Of a stretch of DNA of 64,000 nt, positions 1 to 8,228 are shown piece after piece. The stretch's first letter is position 1; the number at the start of each line of letters is the position of its first letter. The stretch is from Halorarum salinum (GTDB lineage Archaea > Halobacteriota > Halobacteria > Halobacteriales > Haloferacaceae), in contig NZ_CP058579.1 of assembly GCF_013402875.1 (NCBI RefSeq), positions 992,001 to 1,056,000 on the forward strand. Direction: 5' to 3'. Under the pieces are notes generated by a model. The model was not told where the DNA came from. It was given only the letters and a program-made list of their open reading frames with translations, and searched no databases. The position numbers were made by a program, and so were the translations under genes.

Positions 1-1
1 C

Positions 2-211
2 GAGTTCGTCGAGACGGTCGAACCATCGCTGACGATCTGTGGGCACTGCCACCAGTTCGGCGGCCAGCGCGAAGACCGGCCGTTCGGGGCGGTACTGAAC
101 ATCGCCTCCCACGACGACGACGGCGCCCCGGGCCGGTATGCGGTAATCGACCTTCAGCCGGATGGCCTCGATTGCACGATCGGATCTACGGCGGTTAACA
201 GATTAGCATGA
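2..211 (+). CDS. Metallophosphoesterase, C-terminal fragment (cut by window edge)
   Basis: The first 69 residues readable here form the C-terminal part of a protein that begins upstream of the window; the stop is TGA at 209-211. The segment contains CGHCHQFGG followed by a hydrophobic strand (VLNIAS) and a tyrosine-containing end strand. This matches the last metal-binding His-x-His loop and closing strands of calcineurin-like phosphoesterases, which cleave phosphoester bonds with a dinuclear metal centre. The substrate cannot be told from this piece. It converges with the next gene, which lies on the opposite strand. Confidence 0.6.
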   Translation, partial: EFVETVEPSLTICGHCHQFGGQREDRPFGAVLNIASHDDDGAPGRYAVIDLQPDGLDCTIGSTAVNRLA

Positions 212-309
212 ACGCTGCACCGATGTCTTCGGGGGCATCGTGCTGAATATACGAACGCTATCCAGCGGATCCTACTCATACTATCACCGATTCAAGATAT
301 CAATAGATG

Positions 310-621
310 TCAAGTCGTGTCCTCGTCTGCGTCGTCTCCATCCGAGAGCCGGGTCGAAAGTCGGTCGAAGCGATTCGATGCGGACGCAGCCCGTTCTGCG
401 GTCGCGTCGGGTTCGTAGGTGAACTCCTCCGGATCGCCGTCGACGACTGTGACGGTGAACACGGCATCTTGCTGCCGTCCCTCCTTTGGGAGTCGAGAGC
501 TGGGGACGACTTCCTCGTCGACTACCTCACCGTCCGATTCGATCAGAAGCACTGCCATCTCCTCCCCATCCTCGAGTTCCTCGAAGCGATCTAATGTCGC
601 CGTCAGCTCGGTTTCACTCAT
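310..621 (-). CDS. DUF3006-type small acidic protein
   Basis: A 103-residue, strongly acidic protein. It starts with a DRFE segment, then a strand-rich core (AVLLIESDGEVVDEE, VFTVTVVDGD) and ends in a low-complexity acidic tail. This is the usual shape of DUF3006 proteins, which are small beta domains of unknown function often encoded beside secreted or ComEC-like metallo-beta-lactamase-fold proteins. Its ATG overlaps the stop of the upstream lipoprotein gene by 4 nt (ATGA), so the two are probably co-translated. It is the second gene of a two-gene unit. The function is unknown; the family call rests on pattern and context. Confidence 0.7.
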   Translation of the reverse strand: MSETELTATLDRFEELEDGEEMAVLLIESDGEVVDEEVVPSSRLPKEGRQQDAVFTVTVVDGDPEEFTYEPDATAERAASASNRFDRLSTRLSDGDDADEDTT

Positions 622-2063
622 TGGTAGTCCTCCTCGAGTACGAGTCGACCGTCCGAATGGGTAACGACCACCGTATCTCCGCCATTATTCCAGATGGCAC
701 GTTCTGCACCCCAGTACAGTTCCGAATCAGTGTTCGTACCGCTACCGGAATAGAGGGTCACTCGCTCACCCGGCTCCAGCGTGAAGCCGTCGGGGACGGT
801 ATAGGTGTGATCCGCCGCGTCAGCGACTTGCCAGCCTGAGAGGTCCAGCGGGTCATCGCCCGTGTTCTCGAAGACGACGTACTCGTCGTTCAGGTTCTCG
901 TTGTCGTTCCCCGCTGCATCTGCGTGGACGTCGACGAGTGAAAGCGACTCGCTCTGGGAATCCGGGGGTGTCGTCGTCTCGGTGGTCGGCGTCTCAGTGG
1001 TGTCGATTCCACCGTCAGCGAGTGCGCCACCGACCGTCAGCTGCAGTTCGAGTTGTGCGTCACTGCCTGGCTCGATTGGTGATCCGTCCCGGAGGTCAGT
1101 CGCGGTCGTCGGTGCTGCCTGCTGGGTCCATACCTCGACTGCTGTCCCGTTCGATCGGACTGCGACAGTACCGTGGGTCGCGGTCCAGAGCGTCGGAATC
1201 TCGCGGTCGGCAAGCCGTTCGAGCGTCTCGGTGTGGGGGTGGTCATACTGGGAGTCGAACGCGCTCGAGATGACCGCTATCTGTGGCGACGTCGCATCGA
1301 GCAGTTCCTCCCCCGTACTGGAACTGCTCCCGTGGTGGCCGGCTTGCAGGACGGTCACGTTCAGCCGGTCGCCGTACGTTTCGGCGATGTGTGCTTCATG
1401 TTCGGCTTCCGCGTCACCGGGGAACAGGAAGCTCGTCTCGCCGTGTTGCACGTAGAGGACGAGGCTGTTCTCGTTCCTGTCCTCGCCAGCGAGGTACGGT
1501 TCCGGCGGGCCGAGCACCGTGGCGTTCACGCCATCGAGTGGCAGCGAATCGCCTTCCCTCGTTTCATAGAGCGGCACCTCGTGTTCCTCGATCGCATCGA
1601 GGTAGTCAGCGTATGTCTGGGAACTCGACGTGATGCCGGGGTCGTACACTGCGCCGATGCCGTCCCGCTCGGTCTCATAGTGGTTGATGATCGCCGCATG
1701 GCCACCGATGTGGTCAGCGTCGGCGTGAGAAGTGACCAGGTGATCGATGCGGTCGATTCCGAGCCTGTTCAGCGCGGTTAACACGTACTCGCCGTCATCG
1801 CGCCAGTCGCCCGAATCGATCAGCATCGTCTCGCCGTCAGGCGTGATGAGGACCGTACTCGCCCCCTGGCCGACGTTGATGTAGTGGACTTCGAGCGTCC
1901 CGTTCTCATCGCCCTGGAGCTGTGGTGGATCAGACGCCGGCGTCTGTGTCGAAGCGTCAGTAGGGGTCTCGCTAGTCGGTCCGGCTCCGAGACCACCAGC
2001 ACAGCCACTCAACGCCACGAGCACCACGATCGCGACGATGAGCCCTCCTCGTCGACCGAGCAT
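618..2063 (-). CDS. Secreted lipoprotein: MBL-fold hydrolase (ComEC C-domain-like) with lamin-tail domain
   Basis: 481 residues. Residues 1-21 are a lipoprotein signal (positive start, hydrophobic stretch, lipobox ALSGC with Cys21), so the protein should sit outside the cell on a lipid anchor. A Thr/Pro-rich linker follows. Residues about 55-300 are a metallo-beta-lactamase fold with the metal motif SHADADHIGGH near residue 112 and HHGSSSS further on, as in the hydrolase domain of ComEC-type proteins. Residues about 375-481 are a lamin-tail-like (LTD) beta domain (YVVFENTG...LDLSGW). ComEC-domain proteins degrade or process DNA during uptake and LTD domains occur on extracellular nucleases, so an extracellular nuclease is a reasonable inference. 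It is first in an operon with the DUF3006 gene. Confidence 0.85.
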   Translation of the reverse strand: MLGRRGGLIVAIVVLVALSGCAGGLGAGPTSETPTDASTQTPASDPPQLQGDENGTLEVHYINVGQGASTVLITPDGETMLIDSGDWRDDGEYVLTALNRLGIDRIDHLVTSHADADHIGGHAAIINHYETERDGIGAVYDPGITSSSQTYADYLDAIEEHEVPLYETREGDSLPLDGVNATVLGPPEPYLAGEDRNENSLVLYVQHGETSFLFPGDAEAEHEAHIAETYGDRLNVTVLQAGHHGSSSSTGEELLDATSPQIAVISSAFDSQYDHPHTETLERLADREIPTLWTATHGTVAVRSNGTAVEVWTQQAAPTTATDLRDGSPIEPGSDAQLELQLTVGGALADGGIDTTETPTTETTTPPDSQSESLSLVDVHADAAGNDNENLNDEYVVFENTGDDPLDLSGWQVADAADHTYTVPDGFTLEPGERVTLYSGSGTNTDSELYWGAERAIWNNGGDTVVVTHSDGRLVLEEDYQ

Positions 2064-2208
2064 GTTCCATCCTCTGTGGGAGAGGGGAAAACGGTTGAGT
2101 TAGCGCTGTTCAAATTGCATCCTTCAGACACATTATCACGGGAGACAGCCGCTAAGGAGGCCTGCGAACGACGGGATCCTCGGCTACGAGAACAGGTGAG
2201 CGAGTCCG

Positions 2209-2690
2209 ATGCCTATTTGGATCCTGTATCTGCCACTCCTCATCGTGACACCAGCCGGAATCGTGCGTACCTCGAGGAAAGAACTGGCTGTTGTTCGAGC
2301 AGGTGACAGAGCTCGAAACCACACTCGAACATAAAAACAGACCGAATTATCGAGTTAGAAATCGAGCTACGGGAACTGGAGGACGCAATGTCCCACCACG
2401 ACGACCGAACGTCTAGACGTGGGGCTCGTCGACAAATTCAAAAGTAGCCTCAGTGGGATTCAGCGGCAACTCTCACGAATCATCGACATAGTCGAACAGA
2501 GAAACGGCAACGGTAAATTGAAGTCGGTGATAGCAAGAATATATCTGTCATCAACCAGTTCGAAGCGCTCCTCCGGACGCTGACCGAAAGTCAGGGAACC
2601 GGCCTCTCTGACCGTCCCCGAGCCGAGTACGTCCGGCTGTGTGAGGACGCGGTAAACGAACTCGAACAGGCGAACCAAGCGGAGAGATAA
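2209..2690 (+). pseudogene. Decayed membrane-anchored coiled-coil protein gene
   Basis: No single frame is open, but consecutive pieces in shifting frames form one plausible protein. They are an ATG at 2209 with a hydrophobic segment (WILYLPLLIVTPAGIV), then charged coiled-coil pieces (EQVTELETTLEHKN; RIIELEIELRELEDAM), then FKSSLSGIQRQLSRIIDIVE, and finally VINQFEALLRTLTES to a TAA at 2688-2690 (end AVNELEQANQAER). At least three frameshifts are needed to join them. I read this as the relic of a protein with one N-terminal membrane anchor and a long coiled coil. The function is unknown. It ends 9 nt before the next gene, so both may once have been one transcript. Confidence 0.5.
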
Positions 2691-2699
2691 CACCGACTC

Positions 2700-3290
2700 A
2701 TGTCTCAATCACCCGATGAGCTTCCATGGCACCGCGGTCCGGCCTTCTGGTCGTTCACCGACCAGACGGTCATCGGTCACGCGGCAACAGTCGTAATCGG
2801 AATCGGGGTGTTCAGCGCCGTCTACACCCTCTGGCTCCAGCTGGTCGCTGTGGACCTGACGCTGCTCGTCTCGTCCCACCCGGGTGCGGCCTCAGTTCGC
2901 CTCGCGGGCCTTCGAGCGGCGACTATCGCTTGCTACGTCTGGTTCAGTATCGCGTTCATGCTCGGGAAGGGCGGACCACTCCGCAATTACTGGCTCTACC
3001 CGCTCGTGAGTCTCCTGACGGGGGTGTATCTCCTCCCATTCGCCCTCTTCCAGCGTGTCCCGGCCGATCCACTCGGCGCTGACTCGGTGACCTTCGCCGA
3101 TGCGGGACTCATCGTGGCAGTCATCAGCGTCTTCGGGCCTGGCTTCCTGCTCGGACTCGGGTTCACGTTCGGCTTCATCGTGGTCTTGACCTACGTATTA
3201 GAAACTGAAGACGAGTGGGTCGACCAGCACCTCCCGTCGGAATACCGTCTCTTCGAGCGGGCAGCACCCGAAGAGACGAATGACGAGTGA
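2700..3290 (+). CDS. Integral membrane protein of unknown function
   Basis: 196 residues with about four hydrophobic segments (roughly residues 27-55, 70-87, 97-120 and 135-165) and short charged ends. The last segment is glycine- and phenylalanine-rich (FGPGFLLGLGFTFGF). The C-terminus is acidic and predicted to be cytosolic. I do not recognise a catalytic motif or a named family. It follows the coiled-coil relic at 2209-2690 with only 9 nt between them and stands alone downstream. Confidence 0.65.
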   Translation: MSQSPDELPWHRGPAFWSFTDQTVIGHAATVVIGIGVFSAVYTLWLQLVAVDLTLLVSSHPGAASVRLAGLRAATIACYVWFSIAFMLGKGGPLRNYWLYPLVSLLTGVYLLPFALFQRVPADPLGADSVTFADAGLIVAVISVFGPGFLLGLGFTFGFIVVLTYVLETEDEWVDQHLPSEYRLFERAAPEETNDE

Positions 3291-4363
3291 GCGACATACT
3301 GACCTGCTCATTTGAAAACGCGCTATGGCGTCAGAATCGTAGGGTTTCGCTGCGTTGTTCAACGTTGAAGACAGTGTACATCAGGCCGATTTCCCGAAAC
3401 TCGCAGTATCGAACCGTCGCTCGCTCGCCACCGCCGAGCGTCATGCACCATAGTGTGCCAAGCTGGTGCGTGTCGTAAGAGAATCGTGAAAGAGGCGTGT
3501 TTGACAGTCACACCTGTCACACCGGATTTCTTAATCTGGAGGCGTGAAATCTGGGAGAGTGGGCGAGCCGGAGTGACCCTCGGTCATGCCGGCCTGGCCT
3601 CCCTCTCAGCTGGCCTGCTAACCCCAGGCCAGCATCACGTACCACCTGTCTTCCGTCAGATACTCAGAACTGTGGTGTCCCTTTCCACCCCGCGGTTTGT
3701 GTCGACGTCGTAATTGGCCCTGACGTCCCCACGAGCCTCCTCCAACTCGAGCGGGGTCCTCCCATACTGTACTTCGGCAGTTTCCGACCCGATTGCCCCC
3801 TGAGTTTGGAGTCCACCCGCTTCACTCGTCGGTATCGTATCGAGGGCCCCTGTGATTTGCGTCAATCGGGACCTGGGGGTGTATGCCCGCGGCCGCTCAA
3901 AGGGTCCGGCAACTGTGTCGACTGTACCTAGCGAATGAGCCCACCAGAACGAGAAGGCTTTATTGAAGCCCTGGCCGTCAGATACAATTCAGCCTGAAAT
4001 ATCCGATGAGGAGGTCTACTTATTGGCCGGGCTACCCATGTTGACAAAAGACGGTATTTCCAAGGAAATCAAGTACATATTTTAAACCCAGGCGCGGAGC
4101 CTGTACGGATGCGAACCGACGTTGGAGGCGGAATATCCTCCTGCCGTCTCACGGCATACAGGTGGCGGTATTCGTCACAATCGTACCACAGTTATCGCCA
4201 CTGCTCTACGGCAGTAGACTGGTCACGCTGTTCGTCATCGGCTACGAGGCGTACCGATTACTGGATCTCGACTGGTCGCTCACCGAGTGTGACGCTCTGC
4301 CTACACTGATTCGATCGTTACTAGTTGAACGTACAGTTGCAAGCCTACACTTTACGCGGGTGG
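3291..4363. other. About 1.07 kb with no convincing gene
   Basis: This stretch has mixed composition. Its right part is AT-rich: TTTTAAA near 4078 resembles a TATA box 30 nt before an ATG at 4109. From about 4111 a frame on the + strand gives a hydrophobic piece (VAVFVTIVPQLSPLLYG, then LVTLFVIGYEAYRLLDLDW) that looks like the start of a membrane protein but dissolves into Arg-rich sequence after about 4330, so it may be a relic. On the - strand, 3656-3865 is open for 69 codons with fairly acidic composition but no homologous pattern that I know. I call neither. Confidence 0.4.
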
Positions 4364-4801
4364 TCACTCGTTTGACTGATGGCGCTGGACGATTGCGAGC
4401 CAGAACTCCTCGACCGACTGCACGAACGAGACGAAATCTTCGGGCTCGACGGGCTTCCGGATGTAGGTGTCCGCGTCCAGGCCATGCGATTTCACGATCG
4501 CTTCTCCCGAGTCCGAGCTCGTGAGGACGAGGACGGGAATGTCGCTCAGCGCAGGCTCATTGTTCAACGTCGACAACACATCCAGCCCGCTGATGCCGGG
4601 TAATTTCGGGTCAAGGAGGATAATGTTGGGACGGGGAACATCCGCGTACTCCCCTCGCTGGTTCACGAAGTCGAGCGCAGACTCCCCATCCGTGACGGTG
4701 TGAATCGTGTTCATGATTTTCGCCTCTCGGAACTGTTCGGTAAACAGCCGTGTATCGCCGGGATTCGGTTCGACAAGTAGAATATCGATAGCGTCTGTCA
4801 T
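4364..4801 (-). CDS. Single-domain response regulator (Rcp1-like receiver)
   Basis: 145 residues from ATG 4799-4801; an upstream extension of the frame gives no receiver-like sequence, so I chose the internal start. The whole protein is one CheY-like receiver domain: acidic start ILLVEPNPGDTRLF, phospho-acceptor Asp64 in ILLDPKLPG, Thr94 in LVLTSS and Lys116 in YIRKPV. Such stand-alone receivers accept phosphate from histidine kinases and signal by protein contact. One oddity is that the usual acidic pair before the conserved Asn reads E-P-N, so one Mg-binding acid is replaced by proline; to my knowledge this variant is common in haloarchaeal members. No kinase gene is adjacent. Confidence 0.88.
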   Translation of the reverse strand: MTDAIDILLVEPNPGDTRLFTEQFREAKIMNTIHTVTDGESALDFVNQRGEYADVPRPNIILLDPKLPGISGLDVLSTLNNEPALSDIPVLVLTSSDSGEAIVKSHGLDADTYIRKPVEPEDFVSFVQSVEEFWLAIVQRHQSNE

Positions 4802-4945
4802 CGGCGTTCCGTAATCGAACTGCGTTTGGGGCAGAGGGCTATAACTGCTAGGTATCCACAGCAGGTCTGGTTCCTCCCACACCGAGCGCGTAATGCATAA
4901 TGTGAGCTGAGCGATCGACCGGCACCCCTCGAACACGGACCACAC

Positions 4946-5086
4946 CTACGCCGGGATCAGCACGAACTCGAAGATGTGATGGTCACCATACTCTTCCTGG
5001 TGCTCGGCTTGCCGGTCGAGCACGTCGTCCAGATCCTCGATATCGTCGTGGTGCCCACACACCGGACAGGTGACTTGATACGTCAT
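4946..5086 (-). CDS. Small zinc-finger-like protein, 46 residues
   Basis: An ATG at 5084-5086 opens 46 codons to TAG at 4946-4948. The protein begins MTYQVTCPVCGHHDDIEDLD, so a CPxCGH knuckle sits at residues 7-12. An acidic, His-rich helix follows, ending in the hydrophobic tail IFEFVLIPA. One CxxC plus several His could hold one zinc ion. Small CPxCG-type proteins are abundant in haloarchaea and mostly uncharacterised, and many are thought to be regulatory. It lies between the response regulator gene and the ArdC-like gene on the same strand and has its own AT-rich upstream region (TTATTTAAATACT at about 5149-5161). Confidence 0.6.
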   Translation of the reverse strand: MTYQVTCPVCGHHDDIEDLDDVLDRQAEHQEEYGDHHIFEFVLIPA

Positions 5087-5215
5087 GGTACTCACGTAGG
5101 TTTGGGTACTGACCACTTCTCCATTAGACCCCGTCTTGCAATCGCGGATTATTTAAATACTACTGAGATTGGGATTTCGCCCCCGGTCGCGCACCTGTTG
5201 GGATCACAGCCGGTG

Positions 5216-6172
5216 TTATTTGGTTACGTCCACAGCCTCGATGAGCGTCGCTGTCGTCCGACTGATTCGATCGAGTCGGTCGAGTATCGCCTCAGGATCC
5301 TCACCGTGCCAGGCAGCCAGATAGAACTCGGACCCGCTCGTATCGAGACCGAAATGGCGGCCGATGATCGCCGCGACCGCCTCGGCTTCGAGTTCACGTT
5401 TCGCCCGGTTGGCTCTCTCATCGATGCCACCGTGAAGTTCGGCGTGTGCGTACTCGTGGATGATCGTCACGGCCAGGTCGGCCCTGTTCTCGCGGTCATG
5501 GACCTCGACGTTTGCCCGCTCGGTTTCGCCAGCTGCGTACGTACAGACACCCTTGGCTTCACCGTGTGACCACGCCGCTGGTGAAACGATGTCGACGTCG
5601 ATGGAGAGCTCAGAGGCAGTTTTGAGTAGCGCTGGGACCAACTCCGCTGCATTCCCTGTCGCCGCCGTCTCCAGGTCGGGAAGCGGTTCACCCTCGGTCT
5701 GGGAGATGTCGAACACGGGGACGGGGCGAAACCCGACGAGTCCCTCGTCCCACTTCTCGGGGCCGGTCTCGTCGTATTCACAGTCGCTCGCATCGTGATA
5801 CGACGGGGAGTTCTCGCACTCGGGACAGCGCGCCGTGATGATGGGCGCCCAGATTCAGATCGCGGATTCGCCCTCCTGGACCTGTCTGTCGAACTCTTCC
5901 TGCCACGTCCGGTAGCCCGCGACGCGGGTCGCGTCCGGACACTGGAGCGTGATGAGGAGCGTGTTCCGATGTGAGTAGTCGTGGAATCGACTCTGGACGT
6001 CGACCCATGCGTCGAATGCATCGCTCGCTCTCGCGTCGGTAACGCCGTCTACGAGCTCGCGTGCCCACTGTTCGATCATGCTGTGCATCTCGTCATCCCG
6101 GCCGTCCGGGTCGTCGAACGATGCCTGTTCTTCGCTGGTCGAGACAGACTCATCATTGGCTGTACCTGTCAT
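5216..6172 (-). pseudogene. ArdC-like antirestriction protein with ImmA/IrrE-type peptidase domain, interrupted by one in-frame TGA
   Basis: Two pieces lie in exactly the same frame and are separated by a single TGA at 5855-5857. The upstream piece (residues 1-105) has the ArdC N-terminal pattern, including SRFHDYSHRNTLLI and VAGYRTWQEEFDRQVQEGESAI. After the stop, the frame continues IWAPII, a Cys pair (RCPEC), then VGFRPVPVFDIS and the metal site HEYAHAELHG of a zinc peptidase. In relatives the interrupted position is Trp (AIWIWAPI), so one TGG-to-TGA change explains the break. ArdC proteins bind single-stranded DNA and protect incoming elements from restriction. The gene carries the shared hairpin element just upstream (6181-6208). 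A downstream ATG at 5714-5716 could still give the peptidase half alone. Confidence 0.8.
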
Positions 6173-6180
6173 GTCGACTC

Positions 6181-6208
6181 GCTCCGCACCCCTCAGGGAG
6201 CAGAAAAA
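6181..6208 (-). promoter_or_regulatory. Shared AT-box plus GC-hairpin element upstream of the ArdC-like gene
   Basis: Read on the - strand, an AT box (TTTTTC) is followed by TGCTCCCTGAGGGGTGCGGAGC and, 8 nt later, by the ATG at 6172. The GC part folds as CTCCC/GGG(G) with a short loop. The same arrangement precedes the TFB gene, the SWIM gene and a small zinc-protein gene at 51 kb. About 30 nt separate the AT box from the ATG, which fits a TATA box of a leaderless haloarchaeal transcript with the hairpin placed like an operator. Confidence 0.5.
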
Positions 6209-6286
6209 CAGTTCCGTGCGCTCACTCGGTAGACTTGATTCGACTACGTTCCTTGCTCACATAGAAACAAGGAGGAAATTCACAAT

Positions 6287-6637
6287 TCAGTCGTGGGTAC
6301 CTGACTCGGTCAAGTAGTTGTACAATTGGTCGACAGCTCTGTCGACCGTCTCCTGCTCGACCCGCCCGAACCAGTCGTCGATATCGTCGTGAGCCGGTGA
6401 AACGACGCCCCACGGGACGATGAAGCTCTGGTCGGGGACACTGCCCTCTATAAACGCGTCAGCCGGGAGTGGAAGCGTCTCACTGTGCCACGTTTTCGTC
6501 GTGAGGGTGAGTGCGACGTACTGCTCGGGCGAGAACGGGTGGGCAGTCGAATTGACGATCAAGAACGGCCGAGATGGATTTCGTTCCGTGAACGGATCGC
6601 TTGCCTCGATGACGTCGCCTCGTTCGTACGCCGTCAT
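6287..6637 (-). CDS. PemK/MazF-like protein, probable toxin
   Basis: 116 residues. The start YERGDVIEASDPFTE and the segment RPFLIVNSTAHPFSPEQYVALTLT match the beta-barrel fold of PemK/MazF proteins, which are mostly sequence-specific endoribonucleases. A Ser/Thr-rich strand and the FIVPWGVVSP segment complete the barrel. The ATG overlaps the stop of the upstream HTH gene by 4 nt, the usual gene order for a toxin behind its regulator. Inference: a type II toxin-antitoxin pair. Many haloarchaeal homologues of this fold have not been tested, so RNase activity is not assured. Confidence 0.7.
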   Translation of the reverse strand: MTAYERGDVIEASDPFTERNPSRPFLIVNSTAHPFSPEQYVALTLTTKTWHSETLPLPADAFIEGSVPDQSFIVPWGVVSPAHDDIDDWFGRVEQETVDRAVDQLYNYLTESGTHD

Positions 6638-7005
6638 TCGTCCGCCGATTCATCGTCAGAAGAATTGGATGTATCCGCGCCTGCAGAGCGCCACTCGTCC
6701 ATTTCCTCGGCTCCCAACTGTTCGTTTAGGGCCTCGAGACTTCGACTGAAGTCTGACGCGGTCGCTATTCGCTCCCGATCACCGATCGCCCAATATGGGG
6801 GCTTGTGTCGCACCAGCCCCCGTTCCTTGAGTCGGGACAGGACTGCGCTGACTGAATTCGGATCGATCCCCGTTGCTTCAGCAATCTCTCGGCGTTCGAA
6901 TGCACTGTCATCGTTTCGGGCGAGGAACCGGACGATCTGCTGTGCATGGGTCTCGCCAGCGGCGGACGCAGAGCGGTGATCGAACGTCTCGATGTCGATT
7001 GGCAT
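6634..7005 (-). CDS. MarR-like winged-helix regulator, probable antitoxin partner
   Basis: 123 residues from the internal ATG at 7003-7005 (protein start MPIDIETF), chosen because haloarchaeal relatives begin there; an ATG 9 nt upstream is also possible. Residues about 20-75 form a winged helix (QIVRFLARNDD..AFERREIAEATG, then SVSAVLSRLKERGLV with a wing around HKPPYWAIGD). The C-terminal third is acidic and likely disordered (SSDDESADE), as in antitoxins that fold on the toxin. It is translationally coupled to the MazF-like gene downstream. It probably represses its own operon and neutralises the toxin; that is inferred from context. Confidence 0.75.
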   Translation of the reverse strand: MPIDIETFDHRSASAAGETHAQQIVRFLARNDDSAFERREIAEATGIDPNSVSAVLSRLKERGLVRHKPPYWAIGDRERIATASDFSRSLEALNEQLGAEEMDEWRSAGADTSNSSDDESADE

Positions 7006-7221
7006 GAAGAACACTAGGTGTTTGGAAGTATGTATATTTGGCTGTTTGTGCCGTAGTAGATTTTCATGTCTTCCGGCCCCGCACCGTCATAGAATCACTG
7101 GAAAATCGTTCCTCAATTCGAGCCCCTCTCGGAGTGTCCGTCCATGCAGCAGCTACTCTGCATACCAATCGTGCTGGGGTTCGTATTGCTACCAGTTGCC
7201 CCGTCCTGCGTTTCCGAGTGT

Positions 7222-8160
7222 TCATTTGCAGCCGCTCTGTGCGTTCTGCAGTTCGTTCCGCCGTTCTCGAACCGTCACCGGCGTTACGTCGGCTGCGTCG
7301 CCGAGTTCCGCTTGCGTAATCCGTTTACCCATCTCCTTCCCCGCAACATACACACAGGCCGCCGCGACGCCGTTCGGATCTCGGCCGTTCGCGATCCCAG
7401 CCTCGACCGCGACGTCTGCGAGCCGCCGAGCACGACGCCCGACCGCGCTGGAGGCATCGACCGCAGACACGAGCCGCGGGACGAGCGCGGGCGGATGTCG
7501 TGGTGCTGCATCGAGTCCCAGTTCCTGATTTAGGACTCGGTACCCCAGCGTCACCTTGGATTCATCACTTTGGGCGACCGCCGCGACCTCGTCGGTCGTC
7601 CGCGTGATTCCATCGCAGCGACAGGCCGCATAGACACAGCCCGCGGCGATGGTCTCGATCGCCCGGCCACGGATGAGGTTCTCCTGCATCGCCTCGCGGT
7701 AGATCGCGGCTGCCCGCTCTCTCACTGACTCGGGCAGATCGAGCGCGCTTGTCATCCTGGTGATCTCTCCGCAGGCGTGCGCGAGATTCCGCTCAGCCTT
7801 TGACCCGAACCTGGCGCGATTGTGTTCGCGACGGAGCCGCCGAACCTGCGCTTTCTTCTCACTCGAGAGGCTCCTGTCTGAGTCGGCCAGGCCGTAGCCG
7901 ATCTCGGTCGAGAGCCCGCGGTCGTGTCTGGTCTCAGTTAACGGAGCGCCCGTTCGCCTGGGCGCCGTGTCGTCATCGTCGAACGAGCGCCACTCCGGCC
8001 CACGGTCGAGCCGCTGGTCGGTGATGACGAGTCCGCAGTCGGTGCAGTGGCGCTCGCCGGCGTCCGCGAGTACGGTGCCGTCGCACTCGGGACACGTCGC
8101 GGCGAGGTGGTAATCGGTCTCTTCGTCGAAGCCTGTTTCGTAGACGTCTCGCAGAGCCAT
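7222..8160 (-). CDS. tfb: Transcription initiation factor TFB (TFIIB homologue)
   Basis: 312 residues. An N-terminal zinc ribbon has CPEC at 23-26 and CTDC at 39-42, followed by the B-finger region (GPEWRSFDDDD, RRTGAPLT). Two cyclin-like repeats come next, each with the AIETIAAGCVYAACR / GVAAACVYVAGKEMG pattern. TFB bridges TBP bound at the TATA box and RNA polymerase. Haloarchaea carry several TFBs, and accessory copies steer subsets of promoters. This copy lies among ArdC-like, MazF and SWIM genes and carries the same hairpin element in front (8185-8215) as two neighbours, so I infer it is an element-borne TFB rather than the housekeeping one. Confidence 0.93.
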   Translation of the reverse strand: MALRDVYETGFDEETDYHLAATCPECDGTVLADAGERHCTDCGLVITDQRLDRGPEWRSFDDDDTAPRRTGAPLTETRHDRGLSTEIGYGLADSDRSLSSEKKAQVRRLRREHNRARFGSKAERNLAHACGEITRMTSALDLPESVRERAAAIYREAMQENLIRGRAIETIAAGCVYAACRCDGITRTTDEVAAVAQSDESKVTLGYRVLNQELGLDAAPRHPPALVPRLVSAVDASSAVGRRARRLADVAVEAGIANGRDPNGVAAACVYVAGKEMGKRITQAELGDAADVTPVTVRERRNELQNAQSGCK

Positions 8161-8184
8161 TGTCGATCACGCGAGGCAATCTCG

Positions 8185-8215
8185 GCTGCCCCGCACCCCT
8201 TGGGGGCTGACAAAA
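8185..8215 (-). promoter_or_regulatory. Shared AT-box plus GC-hairpin element upstream of tfb
   Basis: On the - strand an AT box (TTTTGTC) is followed by AGCCCCCAAGGGGTGCGGGGC; the tfb ATG is about 48 nt after the box. CCCC and GGGG pair across AA. The sequence and the order (box, hairpin, GTGCGG) match the elements at 6181-6208, 8764-8792 and 51011-51040. Confidence 0.5.
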
Positions 8216-8228
8216 TCTGCTGCGGACG

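Noticed and set aside
3656-3865. 69-codon acidic minus-strand frame
   Set aside because: Composition is acceptable, but there is no motif, no operon partner and no promoter-like site; evidence is too weak.
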